A stretch of DNA of 64,000 nucleotides from UBA2206 sp049303905 (GTDB lineage Bacteria; Patescibacteriota; Minisyncoccia; Moranbacterales; UBA2206): contig JBAQNP010000005.1 of the NCBI GenBank assembly GCA_049303905.1, forward strand, positions 62,001 to 126,000, in the 5' to 3' direction. Shown one piece after another: positions 53,801 to 60,753 of the stretch. The notes beneath the pieces were generated by a model. That model was not told where the DNA came from. It worked only from the letters and a program-made list of their open reading frames with translations, and made no database searches. How positions within the stretch are numbered: position 1 is the stretch's first letter; the number at the start of each line of letters is the position of its first letter. The translations under genes were made by a program, and so were the position numbers.

Positions 53801-54231
53801 CACATTCCAGAAGTATGCTTAGCGACTCTGAAATGGAAGAAGAGAGACGCCTGATGTATGTGGGAATCACGCGCGCTATGGAAAAAGTCTATTTGCTTTT
53901 TACTCGTATGCGAAATATTTTTGGTTCCACACAGATTAATGCTTCTTCAAGATTTTTGGAAGATGTGCCGGAGCATCTACTTGAGTCATATAACATGAAG
54001 CATGAAACATGTAACAAAAAACAAAGTGATAAGATTAGGCAAGGTTCGGAAAAAAATGCTTCATGCTTCATGCTTCATGCTTCATGTTTTAAGGACGGTG
54101 ATCGGGTGCGACATGAGGTTTTTGGTGATGGCTTGATTGTTGCGAGTCAAGGCGACATAATCACCGTCGCCTTTTCCAAGGCGGGACTCAAAAAACTTTC
54201 TACTTCAATCGCACACTTAGAAAAAATATAA
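50845..54231 (+). CDS. pcrA: UvrD/PcrA superfamily 1 DNA helicase containing an intein
   Basis: 1128 residues including a 365-residue intein; the spliced protein would be 763. Helicase motifs: NAPQREAVTTTEGPVLIIAGAGSGKTRALTHRV (Q motif and motif I), VTFTNKAAGEMKERI (Ia), YIMVDEYQDTNRAQ (II), GDDWQ + SIYGWRGA (III, split by the intein), LEQNYRS (IV), VVLYRTNAQSR, MTLHSAKGLEFKIVFIAGLEEGILP (V) and ERRLMYVGITRAMEKVYL (VI). It unwinds DNA in repair and replication. Repeats are inserted in frame: LTPSPSPYKGEG (51111-51146), HPELVSKSNEEIPDQVRND (53030-53088) and heptamer-derived segments near 53397-53434 and 53997-54090. Confidence 0.95.
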   Translation: MHEILEKLNAPQREAVTTTEGPVLIIAGAGSGKTRALTHRVAYLICEKKISPRRILAVTFTNKAAGEMKERIRELLSANTRIDANDANDLTPSPSPYKGEGSQYDMPTVGTFHSICVRILRHEIEKMGYKSSFNIFDDQDQLALMKKVMKEMEINTDQFKPKAILGAISNAKNELKSAEEFLAGVGGYFEEMVAKIYLNYQKKLKDQGALDFDDILMIIVKLFQKFPEVLEKYQNFFQYIMVDEYQDTNRAQYLLVKLLSEKYKNLCVVGDDWQCFPRGIKISVDDKKTKNIEKIRKGDAIMSASGQGEICPQSIERNKKSKFKGELIKITTKSGKSLMATPNHILFSKLSLSANIFYVYLMYKKEIGYRIGMVKGIRIVKSNGLNAGLNVRANQERADRMWILKICQTKTQAQYWEQYLGFFYGIPTLVFIAGSGRKMKFEQKYLDDLYKNINTLERVKKIFLDFNLNFDYPHHIPQSTIRSGIKRVSVNFTLFSDRRKGISISNWGRHRISINSNDKETKKILELAGFKTRKGKKNDWRLEISSRKYEEMEKVLNKIIKIIPNIVVTKRALLAGGKRFYFQPAGHIRETMLVPILEKGKIIEEEIEKVEKIKYAGPVYDLDVANVHNYIANNFVVHNSIYGWRGANIQNILDFEKDYPQARVIKLEQNYRSTQNILDAAYGVISKNINRKDKKIWTDNQSGHLLSSFEAEDEKEEAQFIVDEIKKICHPELVSKSNEEIPDQVRNDKYRFSDFVVLYRTNAQSRMIEEAMLRNSIPYRIIGGVKFYQRKEIKDVIAYLRVINNFNDETSLERIINEPKRGIGDVTLSKWIKIARLDENNLIDAGIKIKQLQDTKYKIQDTRLDAIVKFCEFIQRMSELKEKLSLTDFIQKIYSESGYERFLMDGTEEGEMRNENVRELLTVAKKYDEYEPMESLKLFLEEVALVSDTDNIDQAVDAVHLMTLHSAKGLEFKIVFIAGLEEGILPHSRSMLSDSEMEEERRLMYVGITRAMEKVYLLFTRMRNIFGSTQINASSRFLEDVPEHLLESYNMKHETCNKKQSDKIRQGSEKNASCFMLHASCFKDGDRVRHEVFGDGLIVASQGDIITVAFSKAGLKKLSTSIAHLEKI
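51111..51146. repeat. In-frame palindromic repeat in pcrA (LTPSPSPYKGEG)
   Basis: CCTCACCCCCAGCCCCTCTC...GGAGAGGG. The same repeat in the opposite orientation relative to the window lies in ksgA (36703-36738) and is translated in the same frame in both genes. Confidence 0.9.
51667..52761 (+). mobile_element. Intein in PcrA (365 residues)
   Basis: Begins at Cys (CFPRGIKISVDDKKTKNIEKIRKGDAI, block A), has TPNH in SLMATPNHILFS (block B) and ends GPVYDLDVANVHNYIANNFVVHN with Ser as the next residue (blocks F and G). It interrupts helicase motif III between GDDWQ and SIYGWRGA. The middle (about intein residues 85-310) does not show a clear LAGLIDADG motif. Instead there is YVYLMYKKEIGYRIG, then RANQERADRMWILKICQTKTQAQYWEQYLGFFYGIPT, which loosely follows the GIY-YIG nuclease plan. 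A homing role is inference. Confidence 0.9.
53030..53088. repeat. In-frame GTCAT...ATGAC repeat in pcrA
   Basis: Starts GTCATCCTGAACTTG and ends CCGGATCAAGTCCGGAATGAC-like, translated as HPELVSKSNEEIPDQVRND between helicase motifs. Similar to the intergenic repeats at 45786-45866 and 57594-57655. Confidence 0.9.
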
Positions 54232-54270
54232 AAAAAGTAGAATGTAGAAAGTATAATGTATAAAGTAATT

Positions 54271-54300
54271 AAAAAATCCCCCCTCGGGGATTTTTTAATT
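54271..54300 (+). terminator. Terminator after pcrA
   Basis: ATCCCC/GGGGAT stem (loop CCTC) between A and T runs at 54271-54300. Immediately downstream, 54313-54349, is a CCTACTT heptamer array of about five copies. Confidence 0.8.
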
Positions 54301-54354
54301 TGTGTATTTTGCTTACTACTTCCTACTTCCTACTTCCTACTTCCTACTTTCCAC

Positions 54355-55347
54355 TTAGTATATGAATCCTTTAATCACCCTAGATTTTGAATCCAAAGTT
54401 CGGGTACTTTTCTTGGCAAATTTAACATAATTCATTTCGGAAACAGTAATAGAATTGCCGGAAACTTTTTCAACGATTGCTACATGTCCCCACCAAGATT
54501 CGGAAGTCACCATAATTGCTCCAACGCGTGGAGATCTTCCTGTAGAATAACCCGCGGCTTTAGCATGGTATAGCCAAGTACCAGCGTTTCCGCCCCATGG
54601 GACATATCTTTTTTGTGCGACATACCAAGTACAATAGCCATAAGGGAATCGATGTCCTGTTCCAGCTTTGCCATCAAGTTTTTTTCCAGCAGAGAATGAT
54701 TCATAAGGACGCTCAGCAATATTGAGCGGACTGGAAACAGAAGGAGTAGGACGCGGAACTTCTTTTTGCCCGTCAGGAATAGTAATTTCTTGACCAACTT
54801 CTAAATCTCCATTGGCGGGTAGATTATTGAAAGAAATAATCTTATTTTTATCCGCTTTATATTTTGAGGCGATATTATCAATTGTTTCTCCACTTTTGAC
54901 TTTATGGTTAAGACCAGATACTGGCAAAATAAAGATTTTGTCGCCTGGTTTTATAGAATCGACATTATCCAACTCATTAGACCATAAAATAGTGTTAATG
55001 GAAATATGATTAGCTGCAGCAATTGCGCCGACAGTATCCCCTTCTTTCACTTCATAAATAATAACACCACCATCTTCTTCCGGATCTTTTTTGATAGGGC
55101 TATTACCAGCAACTAGGGCTTGTCCTTGAATTATCATTGATTCATCTTCGCGTTCTAAGCGGGCATTTTTAGGATCAGGCAATGTTTTAGCTTTGGATAG
55201 TCCGGCCAGAGTCGCACTGTTTTTTTCTGCAGTTTTCAAGAACATCGTGTCTTTTAAGGGATTTTCGTAGTTTTCATTTTCGCCAAAATAGCCAAACAAA
55301 AAACCACTGGACTCACGTCCTGCGGCTAGATTAGTAGCCGAAACCAA
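54355..55347 (-). CDS. Exported LysM-CHAP peptidoglycan hydrolase (start uncertain)
   Basis: Two LysM domains (YEVKEGDTVGAIAAANHISINTILWSNELDNVDSIKPGDKIFILP; HKVKSGETIDNIASKYKADKNKIISFNNLPANGDLEVGQEITIP) precede a CHAP amidase/peptidase domain with YGYCTWYVAQKR (catalytic Cys) and WWGHVAIVEKV (catalytic His). It would cleave wall cross-links. The only ATG/GTG/TTG start is TTG at 55347, but the frame is open back to 55599 and encodes a likely export segment (NYSAFAVVVSSAFLVSATNLAAG) preceded by a basic region, so translation probably starts upstream from a rarer codon (CTG at 55395/55401, ATT) or a frameshift is present. Confidence 0.85.
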   Translation of the reverse strand: MVSATNLAAGRESSGFLFGYFGENENYENPLKDTMFLKTAEKNSATLAGLSKAKTLPDPKNARLEREDESMIIQGQALVAGNSPIKKDPEEDGGVIIYEVKEGDTVGAIAAANHISINTILWSNELDNVDSIKPGDKIFILPVSGLNHKVKSGETIDNIASKYKADKNKIISFNNLPANGDLEVGQEITIPDGQKEVPRPTPSVSSPLNIAERPYESFSAGKKLDGKAGTGHRFPYGYCTWYVAQKRYVPWGGNAGTWLYHAKAAGYSTGRSPRVGAIMVTSESWWGHVAIVEKVSGNSITVSEMNYVKFAKKSTRTLDSKSRVIKGFIY

Positions 55348-55680
55348 GAAAGCGCTCGAAACAACAACGGCAAAAGCTGAATAGTTTCGAAACAGATGCA
55401 GACCCTTTATAGTTTGATGTTCCTTGATAAAGGTTGCGACAATTTTCTGTTTGATATGAACCTGGTTTCTTATAAGTTGTAGATTTTCTCGAATATGAAG
55501 TTTTCTAACTGCTTCTATTAGTTTACTAATAGGGTTGGTCTTTCTTGTGGTTTTGATTTGAAAAAGCCTTATAAAAAGGCATCTTTCTCTTCTAAAACCC
55601 TAATATTTACTTCTAAAACAGTATAGCTTGTTAACGACTTTTTGTCAAACGTAAATTATGAGGTATAATGAAATTAATTA

Positions 55681-56667
55681 ATGTCGCATAATATGAATAT
55701 TAGAGATTATAAAACTCAATTTTTGGAATATTTGGAAGTGGAAAAACAGCGTTCACCTAAAACGATTGAAAATTATGATCGTTATTTGGAAAAATTCTTA
55801 GTTTGGGCAAAAATTAGTGATCCAAAGGGTATTAATGATGATCTAATCCGAAGTTTTCGCCTCTATCTTAATCGATTTCAAAATGAAAAAGGCCAAAATA
55901 TCAAGAGAATCACGCAAAATTATTACATTATTGCTATTCGATGTTTTTTAAAGTATCTAGCCAAGAGAGACGTCAAAACTTTGCAGGCGGAAAAGGTAGA
56001 AATTGGAAAAACGCCAGAGCGAGAGGTGGATTTCTTGGAAAATAGCGAAGTGGAGAGGATTTTGGAGTCAGCTGGTGGGGTAAGCTTCAAATCTTTGCGT
56101 GATCGAGCCATTATGGAATTGCTTTTCTCAGCTGGACTTCGGGTTTCGGAATTAACTAGCATTAATCGGGATAAATTGAATCTGAAAAGTGGAGAATTAA
56201 GTGTGCGAGGCAAAGGCAATAAGATTCGGGTAGTTTTTATCTCAGACACAGCTTCGGCGTCTCTTCGAGAATATCTCAAGAAAAGGGAAGATATTGATCC
56301 AGCTTTATTTGTGCGAGATGTGAAAGGTTTGGCGAAATTTAAGAAAAAAAATAAATCCGCTGTAGAGACGAGGCAGTGCCTCGTCTCTATCAAGGATGAT
56401 AATAATCTCCGCCTCACTCCGCGTTCTATTCAGCGAATTGTGAAATACTATGCTCTAAAGGCCGGAATCGTAAAAGATGTCCATCCGCATACCTTGCGTC
56501 ATTCTTTTGCTACGGATCTTTTGATGAATGGAGCGGATATTCGCTCTGTTCAAGCAATGCTTGGCCATGCTTCGATCAATACTACTCAAATTTATACTCA
56601 TGTTACCAATCCCCATCTCAAAGAGGTCCATCAGGCCTTCCATGCCAGAAGAAGGAAAAAAGATTGA
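55681..56667 (+). CDS. xerC: XerC/XerD tyrosine recombinase
   Basis: A 328-residue site-specific recombinase. N-terminal SAM-like domain (FLEYLEVEKQRSPKTIENYDRYLEKFLVW) and catalytic domain with Arg in LLFSAGLRVSELTSI, HTLRHSFATDLL, LGHASINTTQIYTHV (Tyr nucleophile). It resolves chromosome dimers at dif with FtsK. A perfect palindrome (56363-56389, TAGAGACGAGGCA and its complement) lies in frame and encodes VETRQCLVSI just before the third catalytic segment. No adjacent phage genes, so it is the housekeeping type. Confidence 0.93.
   Translation: MSHNMNIRDYKTQFLEYLEVEKQRSPKTIENYDRYLEKFLVWAKISDPKGINDDLIRSFRLYLNRFQNEKGQNIKRITQNYYIIAIRCFLKYLAKRDVKTLQAEKVEIGKTPEREVDFLENSEVERILESAGGVSFKSLRDRAIMELLFSAGLRVSELTSINRDKLNLKSGELSVRGKGNKIRVVFISDTASASLREYLKKREDIDPALFVRDVKGLAKFKKKNKSAVETRQCLVSIKDDNNLRLTPRSIQRIVKYYALKAGIVKDVHPHTLRHSFATDLLMNGADIRSVQAMLGHASINTTQIYTHVTNPHLKEVHQAFHARRRKKD
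56363..56389. repeat. In-frame palindrome inside xerC
   Basis: TAGAGACGAGGCA followed by its exact reverse complement around a single G. It lies in the linker between the recombinase's beta region and the H-R-H segment. Confidence 0.85.
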
Positions 56668-56706
56668 CCAATCTGCTTTTTTGAAATAGTATTAGAGATG
56701 TTATGC

Positions 56707-56780
56707 GGGTGTTTAGCTCAGCTGGTTAGAGCGTCACATTGACATTGTGGAGGTCACTGGTTCGAGTCCAGTAATACCCA
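56707..56780 (+). tRNA. tRNA-Val (anticodon GAC)
   Basis: Cloverleaf: acceptor GGGTGTT/AATACCC, D arm GCTCAGCTGGTTAGAGC, anticodon stem TCACA/TGTGG with loop TTGACAT (anticodon GAC), T arm with GGTTCGAGTCC. The CCA end is not encoded. Confidence 0.95.
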
Positions 56781-56868
56781 CAGCATAAGAAATATGATAG
56801 AGTTAAAGAGTCGAGAAAGTACATTTAAAAAGATAATGGGACCATAGCTCAGTGGTAGAGCGCGCGGC

Positions 56869-57243
56869 TCAAGTAAATAATTCTAAACTGTGTTTTGGAT
56901 GATGGAGTTCGGCATGACAATTGTTGCAAACAAGGATGCACTTTTTAAGTTCGGTATCAATCCAGGAAAGTTTGCGATTTGACAGGGATCTGATATCAAG
57001 CTGGAAATGTTTTTCTTTTGGATTTTTGTGATGAAAAGTCAAGGCGGCATAATTTTTTTTATACCCGCAGACACAGCAACATCCTCCAAGTTTTTTCACA
57101 CAACTAATCTTTCTCTTCCAGCCTCGGGCTTGTTGAAGATGATAGGATTGGTTGACGCTATTTTTGCAAGTGGGAGAACAATAACGTGTTTGTCTGCCCC
57201 CAAGAGGGTGATTACAAACTACGCAGGTTATGATTTTATTCAT
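56869..57243 (-). CDS. HNH homing endonuclease, antisense inside the tRNA intron
   Basis: A 124-residue protein with an N-terminal zinc finger (CVVCNHPLGGRQTRYCSPTC), a second Cys pair (CCCVCGYKK) and an HNH core LTFHHKNPKEKHF ... CILVCNNCHAELHHPKH. It fits the HNH homing enzymes of mobile introns. It is encoded opposite to the tRNA, entirely in the P1 loop. Its TGA stop occupies 56869-56871, across the 5' splice site. A TATAAT (minus strand, 57255-57250) lies 7 bp before the ATG, with TTGCAA 15 bp further upstream, so the mRNA could be leaderless. Confidence 0.88.
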   Translation of the reverse strand: MNKIITCVVCNHPLGGRQTRYCSPTCKNSVNQSYHLQQARGWKRKISCVKKLGGCCCVCGYKKNYAALTFHHKNPKEKHFQLDIRSLSNRKLSWIDTELKKCILVCNNCHAELHHPKHSLELFT

Positions 57244-57492
57244 AATCTAATTATAACACAAAATGAATAATTGCAACAGGGCTGTTTGAGAAGTAATTTT
57301 CAAATGAATTCTGTCAAATTCGGGGAAATCTTAAGTTTTTATTTTATATAAAAAAATGACAATCCCGAGCCAAGTCCCGACGCTAAGTCGGGAAAGGTGT
57401 AGAGACTAGATGGCAGACATCCCGAGTATTTGGGATGAAGGGATAGTCCAGCTTACAAATTCGAAAGAAGTTGCGAAAGCAATAGTGAGATG
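56870..57492 (+). mobile_element. Group I self-splicing intron (623 nt) in the CAU tRNA
   Basis: It follows U33 and ends in G, as group I introns require. The internal guide GGCUGU (57280-57285) pairs with exon GCGGCU (56864-56869), giving a U-G at the splice site. P4: TTCGGG (57319-57324) with CCCGAG (57364-57369). P6: TCCCGAC/GTCGGGA (57375-57393). P7: GACTA (57404-57408) with TAGTC (57444-57448). P8: CATCCC/GGGATG (57418-57437). P9: a TTGC-GAAA-GCAA hairpin (57471-57482). The core resembles the cyanobacterial tRNA-Leu intron class (IC3). The P1 loop is about 410 nt long and contains an HNH gene on the opposite strand. Confidence 0.92.
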
Positions 57493-57536
57493 CATAACCG
57501 CTTGGTCGAAGGTTCGAATCCTTCTGGTCCCACAAA

Positions 57537-57569
57537 AAAACCGCCCTGATTAAATCTCGGGGCGGTTTT
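57537..57569 (+). terminator. Terminator after the split tRNA
   Basis: AAAACCGCCC...GGGCGGTTTT stem five bases after the tRNA end, with a short T-run. Confidence 0.8.
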
Positions 57570-57593
57570 AGATTTCTGGAATAATATAATTTT

Positions 57594-57655
57594 GTCATGC
57601 TGAACTTGTTTCAGCATCTTAATCGTTAGAGATCCTGAAACGAGTTCAGGATGAC
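57594..57655. repeat. 62-bp GTCAT...ATGAC palindromic repeat
   Basis: GTCATGCTGAACTTGTTTCA is mirrored by TCCTGAAACGAGTTCAGGATGAC around AATCGTTAGA. Uninterrupted form of the repeat at 45786-45866. Confidence 0.8.
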
Positions 57656-57664
57656 AATCGAAGA

Positions 57665-58642
57665 TTAATTCTCCTTCCTCGCTTCAATCACCGGCATTGG
57701 TTTTATGATGGGTTCGGTTTTTTCTTCAACTTCAATGATGGCCTCAGGAATTTTTGGTGTTGCAATTTCGTGGAAAAAAAGAATCCAGATAGCCTGAGAA
57801 AAAACCTCATATATACTTTTGGCAAAAATAGCATAAAGAAAGAAAATGACCAATCCAATCGCACTGATAATGATGGCGGTAATTTTTCCCAAAGTAAGAT
57901 AGCTAATTATGCCAAGGATAAGAAAAACAAGAAGTAGAAATGGTATGATAGCTAAGATAACAAGCATAAGAACAATTCCGAGTGGGATAAAAATCAAACT
58001 CAAAATAATACTCGCCCAAAAATTTTTGGCAAAAAGATTATAGGCGCTTTCAATCGCTGGCCAGAAGCGAAGTTTTCCAAGGATGCAATAAAGGTAGCCA
58101 TAATTTTTAAGATAGCTTGAAAGAATTGCAATTGGGATGAAAATTAAGATTGCCAGAAAAGTCAAGATTCCACCGATGATATAATTTTTGTTAAAAAACA
58201 AAACAGCCACTGGAGCGATAAGAATTAGTAGGGTAAGAAGAATGAATAATCCAAGTGAAAAATCGATAATAAATATTTTCCAGAAATTTTTCTTGCCATC
58301 CTTCCAACCGGATTTAAAATTGGAAACTTGTCCTTTAATATTTTTTTCGATAGATGCAATAAGCGCGCCTCGGCCAAGTGTGTTTAGGATGAAAAAAATA
58401 ATCAAAAGCAAAAAGACTATAGTTGCGAGTGCTATAATCCAGTGGATGTTTTGCGAAAAGAATTCCAGAATCTTTTCATTTTGTGCTGGATCAAGTTTTT
58501 TGTCTTCTCCTGAATTAAAGAAATAATTCATACTTCCTCCACCACCCAAAACAACAAAAAAACCAAACCACCATAAATACCTGTTTTTCCAAGTAATTGC
58601 CCAAGCTTTTTTGATTATTTCGAGATAATTTATTTTGGACAT
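57665..58642 (-). CDS. Polytopic membrane protein, unknown function
   Basis: A 325-residue protein starting MSKINYLEIIKKAWAITWKNRYLWWFGFFVVLGGGGSMNYF with about six membrane helices (WIIALATIVFLLLIIFFIL; IFIIDFSLGLFILLTLLILIAPVAVLFF; GILTFLAILIFIPIAIL; ASIILSLIFIPLGIVLMLVILAIIPFLLLVFLILGIISYLTLG; AIIISAIGLVIFFLYAIFAK). The pattern 'W..T.K.R.LW.FG' is common in CPR and Firmicutes membrane proteins of the DUF4013-like kind, but I cannot assign a function. The C-terminal tail is Glu-rich and cytoplasmic. Confidence 0.65.
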   Translation of the reverse strand: MSKINYLEIIKKAWAITWKNRYLWWFGFFVVLGGGGSMNYFFNSGEDKKLDPAQNEKILEFFSQNIHWIIALATIVFLLLIIFFILNTLGRGALIASIEKNIKGQVSNFKSGWKDGKKNFWKIFIIDFSLGLFILLTLLILIAPVAVLFFNKNYIIGGILTFLAILIFIPIAILSSYLKNYGYLYCILGKLRFWPAIESAYNLFAKNFWASIILSLIFIPLGIVLMLVILAIIPFLLLVFLILGIISYLTLGKITAIIISAIGLVIFFLYAIFAKSIYEVFSQAIWILFFHEIATPKIPEAIIEVEEKTEPIIKPMPVIEARKEN

Positions 58643-58747
58643 ATTTTTTTAGAGAATAGTTATTAGAAATTAGAAAATGGTTCAGGAAATTTGAAATAGG
58701 AAAATAGAATAAACATTTTTCTTTTTTCTATTATCTATTTTCTTAAA

Positions 58748-60610
58748 CTAATTTCCATTTTCTTTTTCACTTACTTCTTTCTTTTCTACTTTCGGAACTA
58801 TTCCCATAATTTCATTAAATTCAATTTGTTCAATAGTTTCTTTTTCTAAAAGAGTAGTGGAAAGTTTTTCTAATAGTTCTTTTTTATCTTGCAAAATATT
58901 TTCCGCTACCTTGTAGGCATTTTCGATAAAACTTGAAACTTGTCGATCAATTTCCTCGGCAGTTTTTTCTGAGTAATTTTTTTCTTCATGCATTTCTTTG
59001 CCAAGAAAAACCATTTCTTGTTTGTGTCCAAAGGTTCGCGGTCCAAGTTCGCTCATGCCATATCGAGTGACTAAACTTCGTGACATATTAGTAGCTCTTT
59101 CCAAATCATTGGAAGCTCCTGTGGTCACATCACCAAAAGTCAATTTTTCACTCACATATCCTCCAAGTAGAACTGAGAGCTCGTCGATGAAATAATTTCT
59201 CGAATGTAAGGTCTTATCTTTTTCTGGAGTGCTGAAAGTATATCCACCGGCATTGCCTCGAGAGATGATAGAAATTTTTTGCACTGGATCAGCATTTTTG
59301 AGCGTAGCGCCCAAAATCGCGTGTCCTGCTTCATGATAGGCGATAATTTTCTTTTCTTCTTCATCAATTCGACGGCTTCTTCTTTCTGGCCCTAAGATTA
59401 CTTTTTCGATTGACTCAGTGAGCTCATCCATTGAAATTGTTTTTCTGTTTCTTCTGGCGGCCAAAATAGCGCCTTCATTCAAAAGATTGGAAAGATCAGC
59501 GCCAGAAAAGCCGGGAGTTCTTTGGGCAATTTGTCGAAGGTCAGCGTCTTTTGTGAGAGGTTTGTTTTTGGAATGCAACTTCAAGATTTCTTCGCGTTCA
59601 GCGATATCTGGCAAATCCATTGTCACTCGGCGATCAAAACGTCCTGGGCGAAGAAGGGCTGGGTCAAGTACGTCTGGTCGGTTGGTGGCTGCAATGATAA
59701 TTACATTAGTGTTAGTGTCAAAACCATCCATTTCTACCAAGATTTGATTCAATGTTTGCTCTCTTTCATCATGCCCACCACCAAGTCCGGCGCCACGATG
59801 ACGTCCTACAGCATCGATTTCATCGATAAAAATGATTGCCGGGGCATTTTTCTTGGCTTGTTTGAAAAGATCCCGCACTCGGCTTGCACCTACTCCCACA
59901 AACATTTCCACGAATTCTGAACCACTAATATTGAAAAATGGTACATTAGCTTCTCCGGCTACTGCCTTGGAAATCAAAGTTTTCCCAGTTCCTGGGGAAC
60001 CAAGTAAAAGAACACCTTTGGGAATTTTCGCCCCTAAATCCAAAAATTTCTTCGGATTTTTCAAAAATTCTACAATTTCATATAATTCTTCCTTAGCTTC
60101 CTTTGATCCAGCAACACTTTTGAAAGTCACTTTCTGATTTTTGTTTTTTGGATCAATCATTCGGGCTCGCGAACTACCAAAAGACATCGCTTGATTATTA
60201 CCTCTTTGGGCTTGTCTCAGCATATACCAAATAAAAGCGCCAACAAGAAGAAAGGGTAAAAGAAAAGGGATAATTGAACCTAGCCAAAAACTCACACCTG
60301 ATTCTCCTTGAATATTAATACTCACACTTTGAATTTTTTCACTGTCTACACCATAATTCTTGAGAGTTTCCACTATTCCCGCGCTGGTTTCTTTGGTTGA
60401 TTTTTCAGTAGAGCCGTCATTTAGGGTTATATCCAAATTATTAGAACTAACCTTTATCTCCTTAATTTTTCCTTCATTAACTTGTTGAGCAAGAGTTGAA
60501 AGTGAAACTGACGCTGGTTTTTTGGTTGGATTGCCATAAAGAACCATGATTCCAGAGATAAAAAGGAATATTATAATAACAACACCGATGTTTTTGAATA
60601 GTTTCTGCAT
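58748..60610 (-). CDS. ftsH: ATP-dependent zinc metalloprotease FtsH
   Basis: 620 residues from the ATG at 60610 (MQKLFKNIGVVIIIFLFISGIMVLYG); a longer frame upstream runs through a palindromic repeat. Two membrane segments flank an outside domain. AAA+ motifs: GSPGTGKTLISKAVAGEA, IIFIDEIDAVG, the second region of homology AATNRPDVLDPALLRPGRFDRR. The zinc site is HEAGH in IIAYHEAGHAILGA, with the third ligand in the ...ASNDLERAT region. It degrades membrane and misfolded proteins. Full length for the family. Confidence 0.96.
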   Translation of the reverse strand: MQKLFKNIGVVIIIFLFISGIMVLYGNPTKKPASVSLSTLAQQVNEGKIKEIKVSSNNLDITLNDGSTEKSTKETSAGIVETLKNYGVDSEKIQSVSINIQGESGVSFWLGSIIPFLLPFLLVGAFIWYMLRQAQRGNNQAMSFGSSRARMIDPKNKNQKVTFKSVAGSKEAKEELYEIVEFLKNPKKFLDLGAKIPKGVLLLGSPGTGKTLISKAVAGEANVPFFNISGSEFVEMFVGVGASRVRDLFKQAKKNAPAIIFIDEIDAVGRHRGAGLGGGHDEREQTLNQILVEMDGFDTNTNVIIIAATNRPDVLDPALLRPGRFDRRVTMDLPDIAEREEILKLHSKNKPLTKDADLRQIAQRTPGFSGADLSNLLNEGAILAARRNRKTISMDELTESIEKVILGPERRSRRIDEEEKKIIAYHEAGHAILGATLKNADPVQKISIISRGNAGGYTFSTPEKDKTLHSRNYFIDELSVLLGGYVSEKLTFGDVTTGASNDLERATNMSRSLVTRYGMSELGPRTFGHKQEMVFLGKEMHEEKNYSEKTAEEIDRQVSSFIENAYKVAENILQDKKELLEKLSTTLLEKETIEQIEFNEIMGIVPKVEKKEVSEKENGN

Positions 60611-60620
60611 AATATTTTTA

Positions 60621-60665
60621 CCTGCCTCGCGTCGACGAGCGGTCGTTTCCGCGAGTCGAGGCTGG
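60621..60665. repeat. 45-bp GC-rich palindrome (third copy)
   Basis: Reverse orientation of the palindrome at 32144-32185 and 43433-43474: GCCTCGCGTCGACGAGCGG ... CGCGAGTCGAGGC. It again lies between TA and CGAA (TTCG on the other strand). Confidence 0.85.
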
Positions 60666-60753
60666 CGAATTACGAATCTATACAAATATACTAATGTACG
60701 AATTATATAAAAACGTAGTAATTACTTATTAAGTTATTGTTTCATATTTCATG

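Larger units (their letters stand above)
56838..57532 (+). tRNA. tRNA with CAU anticodon (probably tRNA-Ile2), split by a group I intron
   Basis: Exons 56838-56869 and 57493-57532 join to a complete cloverleaf: acceptor GGGACCA/TGGTCCC, D arm AGCTCAGTGGTAGAGC, anticodon stem GCGG/CCGC with loop CTCATAA, T arm GGTTCGAATCC, discriminator A. It is not an initiator because position 1 pairs normally. The CTCATAA loop and TTGGTC variable region resemble tRNA-Ile(CAU), the substrate of TilS, whose gene lies 3.2 kb away; elongator tRNA-Met remains possible. CCA is not encoded. Confidence 0.88.

Noticed and set aside
55681..56667. Phage or integron integrase
   Set aside because: It has XerC/XerD length and motifs, with no phage genes or attC-like array next to it, although tRNA genes follow.
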